Shown: piece after piece, positions 16,804 through 26,399 of the stretch
Position numbering within the stretch: the stretch's first letter is position 1
How the letters are laid out: each line of letters starts with the position of its first letter
Origin: CAJQQK01 sp965224225
GTDB taxonomy: Bacteria > Pseudomonadota > Alphaproteobacteria > Rhizobiales > Hyphomicrobiaceae
Length of the DNA stretch: 64,000 nucleotides
Assembly: GCA_965224225.1 (NCBI GenBank)
Contig: CBDCZF010000029.1
Span: forward strand, 434,001 to 498,000
Direction: 5' to 3'
Notes under the pieces: model-generated
What the model saw: only the letters and a program-made list of their open reading frames with translations
Told to the model about the DNA's origin: nothing
The model's database searches: none
Made by a program: the position numbers and the translations under genes

Positions 16804-19098
16804 ATGACCGAACGCGATCTCAAATCCCTGAAAGACCTGCCCGTGCCATCCGCTCGCGCCAGTACGAAGTCAGCCGCGCTTCGAGCTGCCGGCGAGGCAT
16901 TCGACGCTCAGGCACAAAATTCCGAGATTTCCCCCCAAGGAAATGTCGTGACGCTCAGTCAAACGCATCATCCCTCCAGCAAACCAAGGAGACGCATGAT
17001 GCAATTGACCCGGACACACTATGGCATCGCCGCATCGCTGGCAGCCCTGATGGTTGCAGCGCCGATCGGCTGGCACCTGGCCGAGCGCAAGCGACCTGAG
17101 CCGCAGCCGATTATCGGCCTTCAGAACATGTTCTCGGGCGGATCGGGGCGCGACGAAAAGAAGGTCATCGACCAGGTCGGCGCAAGGCTCACTGACGGCC
17201 GCAGCCGCCAGCGCAGGGATGCAGGTGCCGCAGGCTCCCGTGAAAATGAAGCCCGGACAGTCGCTGCGAATCAGCCGGTGCCGGCAAGGCCACCTGCCGT
17301 TCTGAAGTCGGCCGACAAAGAGCGGCGCGCCAAAGAAGCGTTCGGCGACATTTCGAAGTCTCAAAGCACCGCTGCCCGCCCGGCACCGGGCACGATTGTC
17401 GGCGGCGGCCGCCATATGCGAATGGCGCAAGGCAAGAGCGAACAGAAAACGCGCCAGGCTCCGGCCGGTAGTCTGTTGAGCCAGCAAGGCATGGCCAGCC
17501 GGTCTTCTTCGGCGTCAAAAGTGGCGCGATCAGAAAGGTCTCAGTTTGGCCAGCAAATCGTAGGCGGCAAACCTTCCTCGGTCACGGCCGAAGCCCGGCA
17601 GCGTTTGGCTTCACGCATCATCGCGAAGCCCGACGCCAATGTCCGCGTCATGCCACAGGAAGCCAATCGTGACCGGTTCGCGAATTTCGAGAATAACCCG
17701 ACCAAGCAGGTCGCAGTCGAACCGGTCTCGACGTTTTCGATCGACGTTGATACCGCGGCCTATGCCTTCGTGCGCCGCGCGCTCAATTCGGGCCGTTTGC
17801 CGCCGCGCGATGCCGTGCGGGTCGAGGAGCTGATCAATTATTTCACCTACGACTACCCGCTGCCGGCCTCCAAGAGCGAGCCCTTCCGCCCGACGATCAC
17901 GGTGACGCCGACGCCGTGGGATACGGCGACACGCCTGATGCACATCGCGGTCAAAGGCTATGAACTCAAGAGTGCCGAGCGCCCGCCGGTCAACCTCGTG
18001 CTGCTTGCCGACATCTCGGGTTCGATGCGCGGCCAGGATCGCCTACCGCTCTTGAAGACCGCCTTTCGCATGCTCATCAACGAACTGCGCGAAGACGACA
18101 CGATCGGCATCGTGACCTATGCCTCGGGCTCCGGCGTCGCGCTCGAACCGACCAAGGTTGCCGAAAAGCACAAAATCCTGGCGGCCCTCGACAGGCTCGG
18201 CGCTGGCGGTTCGACGGCCGGTGCGCAAGGTATCCGCGATGCCTATCGCCTCGCCGAAGCGAACTTCTCAGAAGAAGCCGTCAACCGCGTGATCCTCGGC
18301 ACCGATGGCGATTTCAACGTCGGCATCACCGATCGCGGCGAACTCAAGCGCTACATCGAGAAGAAGCGCAAGACCGGCATCTTCCTGTCGATCCTCGGCT
18401 TCGGCCAGGGCAACTACAACGATGCGCTGATGCAGACGCTGGCTCAGAACGGCAACGGTACGGCTGCCTACATCGACACGCTCAACGAAGCGCGCAAGGT
18501 GCTGGTCGAAGAGGCCTCATCGACGCTGTTCCCGATCGCCAAAGACGTCAAGATCCAGGTCGAGTTCAATCCGGCGGTGGTCAGCGAGTATCGACTGATC
18601 GGTTACGAGACCCGCGCCCTCAAGCGCGAGGACTTCAACAACGACAAGGTCGATGCCGGCGACGTCGGCTCCGGTCATGCGGTAACAGCGATCTACGAGA
18701 TCACGCCCAAGGGCGCCAAGCGCCAGAGCGTCGACCCGCTACGCTATGCTGCAGGCGCCCAAGAAGAAACCCGGCCCGTCGCGCCGGCCGGCAATACGAA
18801 CGAGCTTGGCTTCTTCAAGTTGCGCTACAAGCTGCCGGCCGAAGCGAAGAGCCAGCTGATCACGCAGCCGGTGCCGGCTGCCACCCTCGATGGCGAACTC
18901 GACGGCGCACCCCGCGATGTCCGGTTCGCGATCGCGGTCGCAGCCTTCGGCCAGAAGCTGCGCGGTGAAACCGGCCTCGACGACATGAGCTGGGACGTCA
19001 TCGTCTCGCTCGCAAACGCCGCCAAGGGTGCTGACCCATTCGGTTTGAGAGCCGAGTTCGTCAACCTGGTGCGATTGGCCAAGGTGGCCAAGCAGTAG
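16804..19098 (+). CDS. Membrane-anchored VWA domain protein (YfbK-like), possible anti-sigma
   Basis: 764 residues. The N-terminal ~70 residues (MTERDLKSLKDLPVPSARA) resemble the cytoplasmic tail seen in anti-sigma-like proteins beside ECF factors. One transmembrane helix follows near residues 74-92. A long low-complexity Arg/Ala/Gln/Pro linker runs to about residue 280. Then comes a YfbK-type N-domain (FSIDVDTAAYAFVRRALNSG), a VWA domain with intact MIDAS motif ADISGSMRGQ near residue 400, and a DUF3520-like C-terminus. VWA/MIDAS domains bind a metal and a protein ligand. The gene is co-transcribed with the sigma factor, so sensing outside and controlling the sigma inside is a reasonable inference. 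Confidence 0.82.
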   Translation: MTERDLKSLKDLPVPSARASTKSAALRAAGEAFDAQAQNSEISPQGNVVTLSQTHHPSSKPRRRMMQLTRTHYGIAASLAALMVAAPIGWHLAERKRPEPQPIIGLQNMFSGGSGRDEKKVIDQVGARLTDGRSRQRRDAGAAGSRENEARTVAANQPVPARPPAVLKSADKERRAKEAFGDISKSQSTAARPAPGTIVGGGRHMRMAQGKSEQKTRQAPAGSLLSQQGMASRSSSASKVARSERSQFGQQIVGGKPSSVTAEARQRLASRIIAKPDANVRVMPQEANRDRFANFENNPTKQVAVEPVSTFSIDVDTAAYAFVRRALNSGRLPPRDAVRVEELINYFTYDYPLPASKSEPFRPTITVTPTPWDTATRLMHIAVKGYELKSAERPPVNLVLLADISGSMRGQDRLPLLKTAFRMLINELREDDTIGIVTYASGSGVALEPTKVAEKHKILAALDRLGAGGSTAGAQGIRDAYRLAEANFSEEAVNRVILGTDGDFNVGITDRGELKRYIEKKRKTGIFLSILGFGQGNYNDALMQTLAQNGNGTAAYIDTLNEARKVLVEEASSTLFPIAKDVKIQVEFNPAVVSEYRLIGYETRALKREDFNNDKVDAGDVGSGHAVTAIYEITPKGAKRQSVDPLRYAAGAQEETRPVAPAGNTNELGFFKLRYKLPAEAKSQLITQPVPAATLDGELDGAPRDVRFAIAVAAFGQKLRGETGLDDMSWDVIVSLANAAKGADPFGLRAEFVNLVRLAKVAKQ

Positions 19099-19105
19099 TT
19101 GCTTG

Positions 19106-19882
19106 CTACTCGACGGTACGCCGCTCGCGGGCAATGATTTCATAGTCCGCGGGCGTTGAATGCCAGAAGCCACGGATACCCAGTGCATCGCGCACATCAT
19201 TCGGCAGTTCGTCGATGGCCCGCTCGACGGCCTCTGCGATGGTCGTTCGAGAGGCACCACCGCGTGTGATGAACGGCAGGCCAGGCATTGGCGAAGTCAG
19301 GTCGAGAACGCGCAGGTCCCGGGAAACCGGCAGGCATTGCCCGGCAAGGCGCCAGCTCACGAAGTCGATCGCAGCGAAGTCCGCTTCGCCGGATACCACC
19401 ATCTCGATCGAGGCAGCATGCAGTCCCGACGTCACGACATCTCCGAAAAACGGCCACGCTGCTCCTGCTGAATCCAGCGCCTGCAGCATCGCCTGCCAGC
19501 CGGATTGGCTGTCGGGGCCGTTCCGGGCCAATGTCGCTCCCTGAAAATCCGGCAAGGTCTCGCGGGGATCATCCCGGCGCACGACAATGGCACTGCGATA
19601 CCAGCCGGGCGGACAGCCGGGTACGCCATAGTCAGGCGTGCCGACCAAGACGACGTCATCGCGCAAATGCTCCATGAAGGGCAATCCGCAGGTTTGTCCG
19701 AGAACCAGCCGGTTGGACTTCCAAGCCGTCATCCGATCGATCGACCGGTCGAGGCTTTGCGGCGCTTCGATGCCCGAGTGCCGGAGATTGTCGCGGATGC
19801 GGGTCCAGAATGCATCCGTTTGCCGGCGCACGTGCTCGAAGTCATACATCGGCAGAACGGCAATCGGATTTCCAGCGTTCAT
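19106..19882 (-). CDS. PhnD-like substrate-binding domain protein
   Basis: 258 residues. It matches the phosphate/phosphonate-type substrate-binding family (PF12974-like): GQTCGLPFMEHLRDDVVLVG, YRSAIVVRRDDPRETLPDFQ, ARNGPDSQSGWQAM and the Asp-containing VVSGEADFAAIDFVSWRL. No signal peptide is visible at the chosen ATG, and no permease or ATPase gene is adjacent. It may be cytoplasmic or an orphan. It is convergent with the VWA gene (7 bases between stops). Ligand unknown. Confidence 0.7.
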   Translation of the reverse strand: MNAGNPIAVLPMYDFEHVRRQTDAFWTRIRDNLRHSGIEAPQSLDRSIDRMTAWKSNRLVLGQTCGLPFMEHLRDDVVLVGTPDYGVPGCPPGWYRSAIVVRRDDPRETLPDFQGATLARNGPDSQSGWQAMLQALDSAGAAWPFFGDVVTSGLHAASIEMVVSGEADFAAIDFVSWRLAGQCLPVSRDLRVLDLTSPMPGLPFITRGGASRTTIAEAVERAIDELPNDVRDALGIRGFWHSTPADYEIIARERRTVE

Positions 19883-20134
19883 CGGCTCACACGATCATCG
19901 GCATAGGCGGCAGCGAAACGGCCCGCACTCGAAGCATCCTCGTGCGAGAGCGGGTGGACGACCGGACCCTTGGCTGAGCCGGTAAGACGTAGTCCGCCAA
20001 GGCGACAAGCATGGACTGCGCTATGATTATTGCTCTGCGGTTGCCCGAAGTCACCCTGGCATTGGAGGTTGCGACCAACTACAATCTCTTCTGACGGATT
20101 CGAAAGCGCTGCAACAGGTGAGGGTCCTCGATCG

Positions 20135-21646
20135 ATGGCTAAGGTCACAGTCCCAACGCTACCTGACCATATCAACGTGCTCAGGGAGTACGACGCCGGC
20201 GATCATTACTGCGAAATGCTCGGCGCGGCCCGCCAGGAACATGCGAAATTGCCCGAGCTATGGGGCCGGCTGCTCGAGTACGATTCGCGTGATCTGCGCT
20301 CGCGAGCCAGCGAGGCAACCGGTGAGCTGCTCGATCTTGGCATCACATTCACGGTCTACAGCGAGCGGGACGCTATCGACCGGATCTTGCCGTTCGACAT
20401 CATCCCGCGCGTCCTGACCGCAGAAGAGTGGCGACACATCGAAAAGGGCGTCATCCAGCGCGTAACAGCACTCAACCTCTTTTTGCACGACATCTATCAT
20501 GACGGCAAAATCCTGAAAGACGGTGTGGTGCCGGAGAAATTGGTCTTTGGCAATGCCAACTACCGCCCGGAGATGCGCGGCTACAATCCGCCCTGCGGAA
20601 CCTATGTCCACATTGCCGGCGTCGACCTGATCCGCGACCAAAACGGCCGGTTCCTCGTGCTCGAAGACAATGCCCGAACACCTTCCGGCGTATCATACGT
20701 GGTCGAGAACCGGCATCTGATCCAGCGTGCCTTCCCCGATCTTCTCGAAGGTTTTCAGGTGCGATCCGTCTCGCAATATGGCCAGCGGCTGCACCAAAAG
20801 CTGTGCGAGGTCGCCGTCGGGGACGTATCCGATCCGCAAGTCGTGTTGCTGTCACCCGGCGTTTTCAACTCGGCCTATTTCGAGCACATCTTCCTCGCCC
20901 GTGAAATGGGCGTACCGCTGGTCGAGGGTCGCGATCTGACGGTCGACGATGATCGCGTCTACATGAAGACCGTGAACGGTCCGAAGCGTGTCGATGTCAT
21001 ATACCGCCGGATCGATGATGCAGCGCTCGACCCGGAGTGCCTCAATCCCGAAAGCCTGCTCGGCATACCGGGACTGATGCGCGCAGTCATGGCCGGCAAT
21101 GTTACGCTGGCGAATGCCGTCGGCACGGGCGTCGCCGATGACAAGGCCGTCTATGCTTACATGCCGCGCATCATCGAGTATTATCTCGGCGAGGAAGCGG
21201 TTCTGCAGAATGTCGAAACGCACATCTGCCGTGAGGCGGAAGCGCTCGCCTACACGCTCGAGAACCTCGACAAGCTCGTCGTAAAGCCTGTCGGTGAATC
21301 GGGTGGCTACGGCATCACCATCGGCCCCAAGGCGAGTGCCGACGAACTGGCAAATTGTGCCGCAAAGCTGAAAGCCGATCCGGAGAACTTCATCAGCCAG
21401 CCAATGATCGATTTGTCGGTCTGTCCGACGCTGACGGAAGACGGCGTTGCTGCATGTCACGTCGACCTGAGACCGTTCGCGGTGACCGGAAAGCAAACCT
21501 GGGTACTGCCGGGCGGGCTGACCAGGGTCGCACTCAAGCCCGGCTCGATAATCGTCAACTCGTCCCAGGGTGGTGGCACGAAGGATACCTGGGTTCTGGA
21601 TGACGGGGCCGGCGATGACCGCTCTTCAGAAGAGGGCACGCAATGA
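20135..21646 (+). CDS. Circularly permuted type 2 ATP-grasp protein (stand-alone)
   Basis: 503 residues from ATG 20135 (MAKVTVPTLPDH); the frame is open to 20030 but the extra part is not family-like. Diagnostic segments are LGITFTVYSERDAIDRILPFD, NLFLHDIYHDGKILKDG, the ATP-grasp core LEDNARTPSGVSYVVENR, MKTVNGPKRVDVIYRRIDD and a C-terminal SSQGGGTKDTWVLDD. The family (COG2308) is a predicted amide or peptide ligase and travels with alpha-E and transglutaminase genes. It overlaps the next gene by ATGA, so the three genes form one unit. A second, fused version lies at 30685-33267. Confidence 0.92.
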   Translation: MAKVTVPTLPDHINVLREYDAGDHYCEMLGAARQEHAKLPELWGRLLEYDSRDLRSRASEATGELLDLGITFTVYSERDAIDRILPFDIIPRVLTAEEWRHIEKGVIQRVTALNLFLHDIYHDGKILKDGVVPEKLVFGNANYRPEMRGYNPPCGTYVHIAGVDLIRDQNGRFLVLEDNARTPSGVSYVVENRHLIQRAFPDLLEGFQVRSVSQYGQRLHQKLCEVAVGDVSDPQVVLLSPGVFNSAYFEHIFLAREMGVPLVEGRDLTVDDDRVYMKTVNGPKRVDVIYRRIDDAALDPECLNPESLLGIPGLMRAVMAGNVTLANAVGTGVADDKAVYAYMPRIIEYYLGEEAVLQNVETHICREAEALAYTLENLDKLVVKPVGESGGYGITIGPKASADELANCAAKLKADPENFISQPMIDLSVCPTLTEDGVAACHVDLRPFAVTGKQTWVLPGGLTRVALKPGSIIVNSSQGGGTKDTWVLDDGAGDDRSSEEGTQ

Positions 21647-22692
21647 CGGATCTCCTGTCGCGATACGCTGAAAGCCTGTTTTGGTTCGGCAGATACACCG
21701 AACGTGCGACCTGTCTCGCACGTCTGCTAGAGGTTCAAACCTCGTTCGACCGCGGCTCTGCCGGCACGGCAACCAAATGGTCTTGGATCCTCGCTCTTTA
21801 TGACGATCATGATCGGTTCCGTGAGACTTATCCATTGACCGACAACGACAGTGTGATCCGCTTCTACGTTTCCGATCGTAACAACCTGGGTTCGATCGTT
21901 TCGTGTATCGCAGCCGCACGCGAGAATGCGCGCACGCTACGTGCGATCCTGCCCACCGAACTGTGGCACCAGGTTAATTCCTTCTATAACCGATTTCGCA
22001 GTCTGCCTCCGGACTCGCTTTCCGGACGCCGGCTGGCCGGCACTTGTCAACTGGTCAAGAAAGAGTGCTACGCACAGCTTGGCGTGGCCGATGCCACGAT
22101 CTATCGTGATGAAGCCTGGCACTTCTTTCTGCTTGGTGTGTTGGTCGAACGCGCAGACCAGATGAGCAGGCTGCTCGATGTGCGTTTTGCCCAGAGGCGG
22201 ACGGTTGGCCAGGGCAATCAGGACGCATTGGGTGACTTCGGTTTCTGGTCCGTCCTGCTGCGGTCAGTTGCAGCGCAGCAGGCCTTTCTGAGGGCCTCCG
22301 CAGGCAAGCGCGATCCCGAGACGGTTGCGCGGTTCCTGATCTTTGACAACGACCTGCCGAGATCCATCGCGTTTTGCGTCTCCGAACTCGATCGCATCGT
22401 TGGCGAGTTGCGCTCGGACTACAATCTGCGCGGGGCCGCCAGATCGCTGGAACGGGTCGACATGTTGCGCCAACTGCTTACCGCTGCATCCGACGACGAT
22501 CAGCTTGTCGATAACCTGCATGAGTTCAATGACAGTGTGCAGCAGCATGTCATCGGGCTTTCCAACGAATTGAGCTATGCCTTCTTCGGTGCAGAGCGAC
22601 CGGACGACCAGGAAGTGCCGAGCGTGGATGCGGTGTGGAACGACGTTTCGGGCGGCGGTCAATCACAGTCACAATCGCAAAGCTCGGGCTGA
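21643..22692 (+). CDS. Alpha-E domain protein
   Basis: 349 residues, starting MTDLLSRYAESLFWFGRYTE, the alpha-E hallmark (SRxAExLFWxGRYxERA). The protein is predicted all-helical and largely ends with a low-complexity Gln/Ser tail (SQSQSQSSG). Its biochemical role is unknown; it nearly always accompanies the permuted ATP-grasp. Start overlaps the ATP-grasp stop by four bases, so translation is coupled. Confidence 0.92.
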   Translation: MTDLLSRYAESLFWFGRYTERATCLARLLEVQTSFDRGSAGTATKWSWILALYDDHDRFRETYPLTDNDSVIRFYVSDRNNLGSIVSCIAAARENARTLRAILPTELWHQVNSFYNRFRSLPPDSLSGRRLAGTCQLVKKECYAQLGVADATIYRDEAWHFFLLGVLVERADQMSRLLDVRFAQRRTVGQGNQDALGDFGFWSVLLRSVAAQQAFLRASAGKRDPETVARFLIFDNDLPRSIAFCVSELDRIVGELRSDYNLRGAARSLERVDMLRQLLTAASDDDQLVDNLHEFNDSVQQHVIGLSNELSYAFFGAERPDDQEVPSVDAVWNDVSGGGQSQSQSQSSG

Positions 22693-22761
22693 TCCAGCAT
22701 TACGATGTGATCGCTGCAACGCATGCCCGCCCCAAGAGCACAACGGTAAAGGCGCAATTCC

Positions 22762-25700
22762 ATGTCAATCCAGGTCGCCCTCACGCACCGGACTGCATAC
22801 AGCTACGATCGGCCGATCATGCTCGGGCCGCAGATCGTGCGCCTGCGCCCGGCACCGCACAGCCGCACGCCGATCCTCAGTTATTCGCTTTCGCTGAAGC
22901 CCGATCAGCACTTTCTCAACTGGCAGCAGGATGCCTTCGGAAACTTCCTAGCCCGTATCATGGTCCCGGAACGGACCCGGGAATTCTCGGTTACCGTCGA
23001 CCTTGTCGCCAATCTGTCGGTGATCAACCCGTTCGACTTCTTTCTCGAGGAGGCGGCCAACGAGTGGCCGTTTCGCTATTCCGATCTTGAGCGGGTGGAA
23101 TTATCCCCCTACCTCAGTTGCGAGCCTGCCGGTCCCCTGCTCGGCCGCTACATGGATGGCATCGACCGGAGCCCGGGCCAGAACACGATCGATTTCATCG
23201 TCGAGTTGAACCGGCGGCTGGAAAGCTACGTCGATTACGTGATCCGCATGGAGCCTGGCGTGCAAACGCCGGAAGAGACGCTCGGCAAAAGGCTTGGTTC
23301 GTGTCGCGACACATCCTGGTTGCTGGTCAACATCCTGCGTCATCTCAGTCTCGCCGCCCGGTTCGTTTCCGGTTACCTAATCCAGCTGAAGCCGGACGTA
23401 AAATCGCTGGACGGCCCCTCCGGTACCGACGTCGATTTCACCGACCTGCACGCCTGGGCCGAGGTCTATCTTCCCGGTGCCGGCTGGGTCGGCCTCGACC
23501 CGACATCGGGCCTTCTGACAGGCGAAGGCCATATCCCGCTAGCAGCTGCCCCCCATTTCGGTTCGGCAGCTCCTTTGACCGGCGGCCACGAGAAAGCCGA
23601 CGTCAGCTTCGACTTCGACATGCGCATCGAGCGTATCCGCGAAACGCCGCGCGTGACCAAGCCCTATTCGGAGGAGCAGTGGCAGGCCATTCTCGCATCA
23701 GGCAGCGCCGTTGATCAGCGCCTGAACGCGAGCGACGTTAGGCTGACGATGGGCGGCGAGCCGACATTCGTTTCGATCGACGACATGGATGGCGCGGAGT
23801 GGACCAGTGCTGCGGTCGGCCCGACGAAACGCCGATTTGCCGAAGAGTTGATCCGCCGTCTCGCCAAACAGTACGGCAAGGGCGGTCTGCTGCATTTCGG
23901 GCAGGGAAAATGGTATCCGGGCGAACAGCTGCCGCGCTGGTCCTTCTCGCTTTATTGGCGCTCAGATGATGAGCCGCTCTGGGCCGATCCCGAACTGATC
24001 GGACGCGAGGAACCGCGGAAGCCGGCTGATTTCGCCGACGCCCGGAATTTCGTCGGCGAACTCTGCCGCCAGATTGGAGTGCCGGACGACAGCGCCATCG
24101 AAGCCTACGAAGACGCGGCCCACTTCATGCTTGTTGAGCAGAAGCTGCCGCTCGGCGTAGAGCCCGGCGACAACAAGCTCGAGGACGAGCAGGAACGCGC
24201 GCGAGTCATCAAGGCGTTCGAGCGCGGACTCGATCAGCCGAGCGGCTTCGTGCTGCCGATCCAGGCCTGGCAGACCAAGGACCGCGGCCGGCGATGGGTT
24301 ACGGAGCGCTGGCAGATGCGGCGCGAAAAACTGTTCCTGTTGCCTGGAGATTCGCCGATCGGATTTCGCCTGCCGCTTGGCGGTCTGCCCTATCTGGCGC
24401 CGGTCGACTATCCCCATCCGCAGCCGCGTGACCCGCTGTCCCAGCATGAGCCCCTGCCGCGTCGGGTGGAGCTGTTGCATCAGCGTCGAGCTACAACCGT
24501 GCTGCAACCGGCCTCCGCACCGCCCGGCGGCGATATCATTGCCGCAAGCGTGCGCACGGCGATGGCTATCGAATCGCGGGACGGACAGCTCTGCGTATTC
24601 ATGCCGCCACTCGATGATGCCGAAGATTATGCAGCTTTGGTCGCTGCAATTGAGGAAAGTGCCCGCCGAATCCAATTGCCGGTCCGGATCGAGGGCTACG
24701 AGCCACCGAGCGACTCGCGCCTCAACGTCATCAAGGTGACCCCCGACCCGGGCGTCATCGAGGTCAACGTGCATCCGGCAGGCAGCTGGCAGGAGGCCGT
24801 CGAGACGACGACGACGCTCTACGAGCAGGCACGGCTGTCGAGGCTTGGCACGGAGAAGTTCATGCTCGACGGCCGTCACAGCGGCACCGGCGGCGGCAAC
24901 CATATCGTCCTTGGTGGCGTGACACCGGCGGACAGCCCCTTCCTGCGCCGGCCGGACCTGCTCGCCAGCATCATTACTTATTGGCAGCATCACCCGGCGC
25001 TGTCGTTCCTGTTCTCAGGCCTGTTCATAGGCCCGACAAGCCAGGCACCACGCGTCGACGAGGCCCGCCACGAAAACCTTTATGAGCTCGAAATCGCGAT
25101 GGCGCAGCTGCCCGAGCGCAGTGCTGAACCGTTGCCGCTGTGGCTCGTCGATCGCCTGTTCCGGAATCTGCTGATTGACGTTACCGGCAATACTCATCGC
25201 GCCGAGATTTGCATCGACAAACTGTACTCACCGGAAGGCTCGACCGGTCGTCTCGGTCTGGTCGAGTTCCGCTCCTTCGAAATGCCGCCGCATGCCCAGA
25301 TGAGTCTTGCCCAGCAGCTCTTGCTCAGGGCCTTGATTGTAATGTTCTGGGATGAGCCCTACCGCCACCCGCTGGTGCGCTGGGGCACCGATCTGCACGA
25401 CCGCTTCATGCTGCCGCATTTCGTTTGGGAGGATTTCAAATCCGTCATCGCCGACGTCAAGGCTGTGGGCATCGATCTGGAAGCGGACTGGTTCCTGCCG
25501 CACTTCGAGTTTCGGTTTCCGTGCTTTGGCGAAGTCACCGCAGGCGGTGTCGCGCTCGAAGTTCGCCAGGCACTGGAGCCCTGGCATGTGCTGGGCGAGG
25601 AAGGCACGCCCGGCGGGACGGCGCGATATGTCGACAGCTCGCTCGAACGCGTCCAGGTGCGCTGCCGTGGACTCGTTCCCGGTCGCCATGTTGTCCTGTG

Positions 25701-26052
25701 CGGCGGCAAGCGTGTGCCAATCACGCCGACGGGCACCAACGGCGAAGGTGTCGCAGGTGTCCGATTTCGGGCCTGGCAGCCGCCAAGCGCGCTGCACCCG
25801 ACGATCGGCATTCACAGTCCGCTTGTTTTCGACGTGGTCGACACCTGGTCCGGGCGTTCGCTCGGCGGCTGCCGCTACCACGTCTTTCACCCGGGCGGCA
25901 AAGCGCCCGACACTTTTCCGGTTAATTCCTACGAAGCCGAAGGCCGCCGTCTCGCCCGCTTCGAGAATATCGGCCACACGCCAGGAAAAATCGAGGTTCC
26001 CGCCGCCCGGAAAAACCCCGATTACCCGTTCACGCTCGATCTGCGCCTGTGA
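22762..26052 (+). CDS. Transglutaminase-like / DUF2126 protein
   Basis: 1096 residues. The N-terminal 300 are a transglutaminase-like domain with the full Cys-His-Asp set visible: Cys181 in LGSCRDTSW, His230 in DLHAWAEVY and Asp246 in GWVGLDP. The remaining ~770 residues are DUF2126 (COG4196), starting about residue 325 with VRLTMGGEPTFVSIDDMDG and including a Gly-rich segment DGRHSGTGGGNHIVLGG. The cytoplasmic transglutaminase fold may act as a peptidase or transamidase. It follows the ATP-grasp/alpha-E pair by 69 bases in the same direction and belongs to that system. Length is typical of the family. Confidence 0.92.
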   Translation: MSIQVALTHRTAYSYDRPIMLGPQIVRLRPAPHSRTPILSYSLSLKPDQHFLNWQQDAFGNFLARIMVPERTREFSVTVDLVANLSVINPFDFFLEEAANEWPFRYSDLERVELSPYLSCEPAGPLLGRYMDGIDRSPGQNTIDFIVELNRRLESYVDYVIRMEPGVQTPEETLGKRLGSCRDTSWLLVNILRHLSLAARFVSGYLIQLKPDVKSLDGPSGTDVDFTDLHAWAEVYLPGAGWVGLDPTSGLLTGEGHIPLAAAPHFGSAAPLTGGHEKADVSFDFDMRIERIRETPRVTKPYSEEQWQAILASGSAVDQRLNASDVRLTMGGEPTFVSIDDMDGAEWTSAAVGPTKRRFAEELIRRLAKQYGKGGLLHFGQGKWYPGEQLPRWSFSLYWRSDDEPLWADPELIGREEPRKPADFADARNFVGELCRQIGVPDDSAIEAYEDAAHFMLVEQKLPLGVEPGDNKLEDEQERARVIKAFERGLDQPSGFVLPIQAWQTKDRGRRWVTERWQMRREKLFLLPGDSPIGFRLPLGGLPYLAPVDYPHPQPRDPLSQHEPLPRRVELLHQRRATTVLQPASAPPGGDIIAASVRTAMAIESRDGQLCVFMPPLDDAEDYAALVAAIEESARRIQLPVRIEGYEPPSDSRLNVIKVTPDPGVIEVNVHPAGSWQEAVETTTTLYEQARLSRLGTEKFMLDGRHSGTGGGNHIVLGGVTPADSPFLRRPDLLASIITYWQHHPALSFLFSGLFIGPTSQAPRVDEARHENLYELEIAMAQLPERSAEPLPLWLVDRLFRNLLIDVTGNTHRAEICIDKLYSPEGSTGRLGLVEFRSFEMPPHAQMSLAQQLLLRALIVMFWDEPYRHPLVRWGTDLHDRFMLPHFVWEDFKSVIADVKAVGIDLEADWFLPHFEFRFPCFGEVTAGGVALEVRQALEPWHVLGEEGTPGGTARYVDSSLERVQVRCRGLVPGRHVVLCGGKRVPITPTGTNGEGVAGVRFRAWQPPSALHPTIGIHSPLVFDVVDTWSGRSLGGCRYHVFHPGGKAPDTFPVNSYEAEGRRLARFENIGHTPGKIEVPAARKNPDYPFTLDLRL

Positions 26053-26107
26053 CGTGCCCAAGCGCACAGTGGATCGGGCCGGATTTTCGCGGTTTCGGCC
26101 TCCTGTC

Positions 26108-26377
26108 CCAGGTCACAAACTCATAAATCTTGCCTCATTGGCGCCGAAATGGCCAAGAAATGCCAGGCGCGGGATGCAGAGCGGGATGGTTGCCCGTGCA
26201 AATCCCGCAACGTCGCAGTTCGCCGGGCCATTTCGGCGTCCGCAGGATGTGGCCAATTTGCTTCGCTGCGGCGTCGCAAGGCTTTGAAGATGAACCACAT
26301 CTCCCGCAACCTTGCTCCTGCCAGCGAAGCAAATTGACCGACACCAATGAGGCAAGATTTATGAGTTTGTGACCTGG
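26108..26377. repeat. 270-bp element with 34-bp perfect terminal inverted repeats
   Basis: The terminal repeats at 26108-26141 and 26344-26377 are exact reverse complements over 34 bases. Inside are further inverted pairs: 26142-26154 with 26226-26238 (13 bp) and 26254-26268 with 26322-26336 (15 bp). No coding sequence inside looks real. Flanks show no clear target duplication. It fits a MITE-like or palindromic intergenic repeat. The stretch 26053-26399 holds nothing else. Confidence 0.75.
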
Positions 26378-26399
26378 AGCGCCGGGCGTGCTGATCTGC

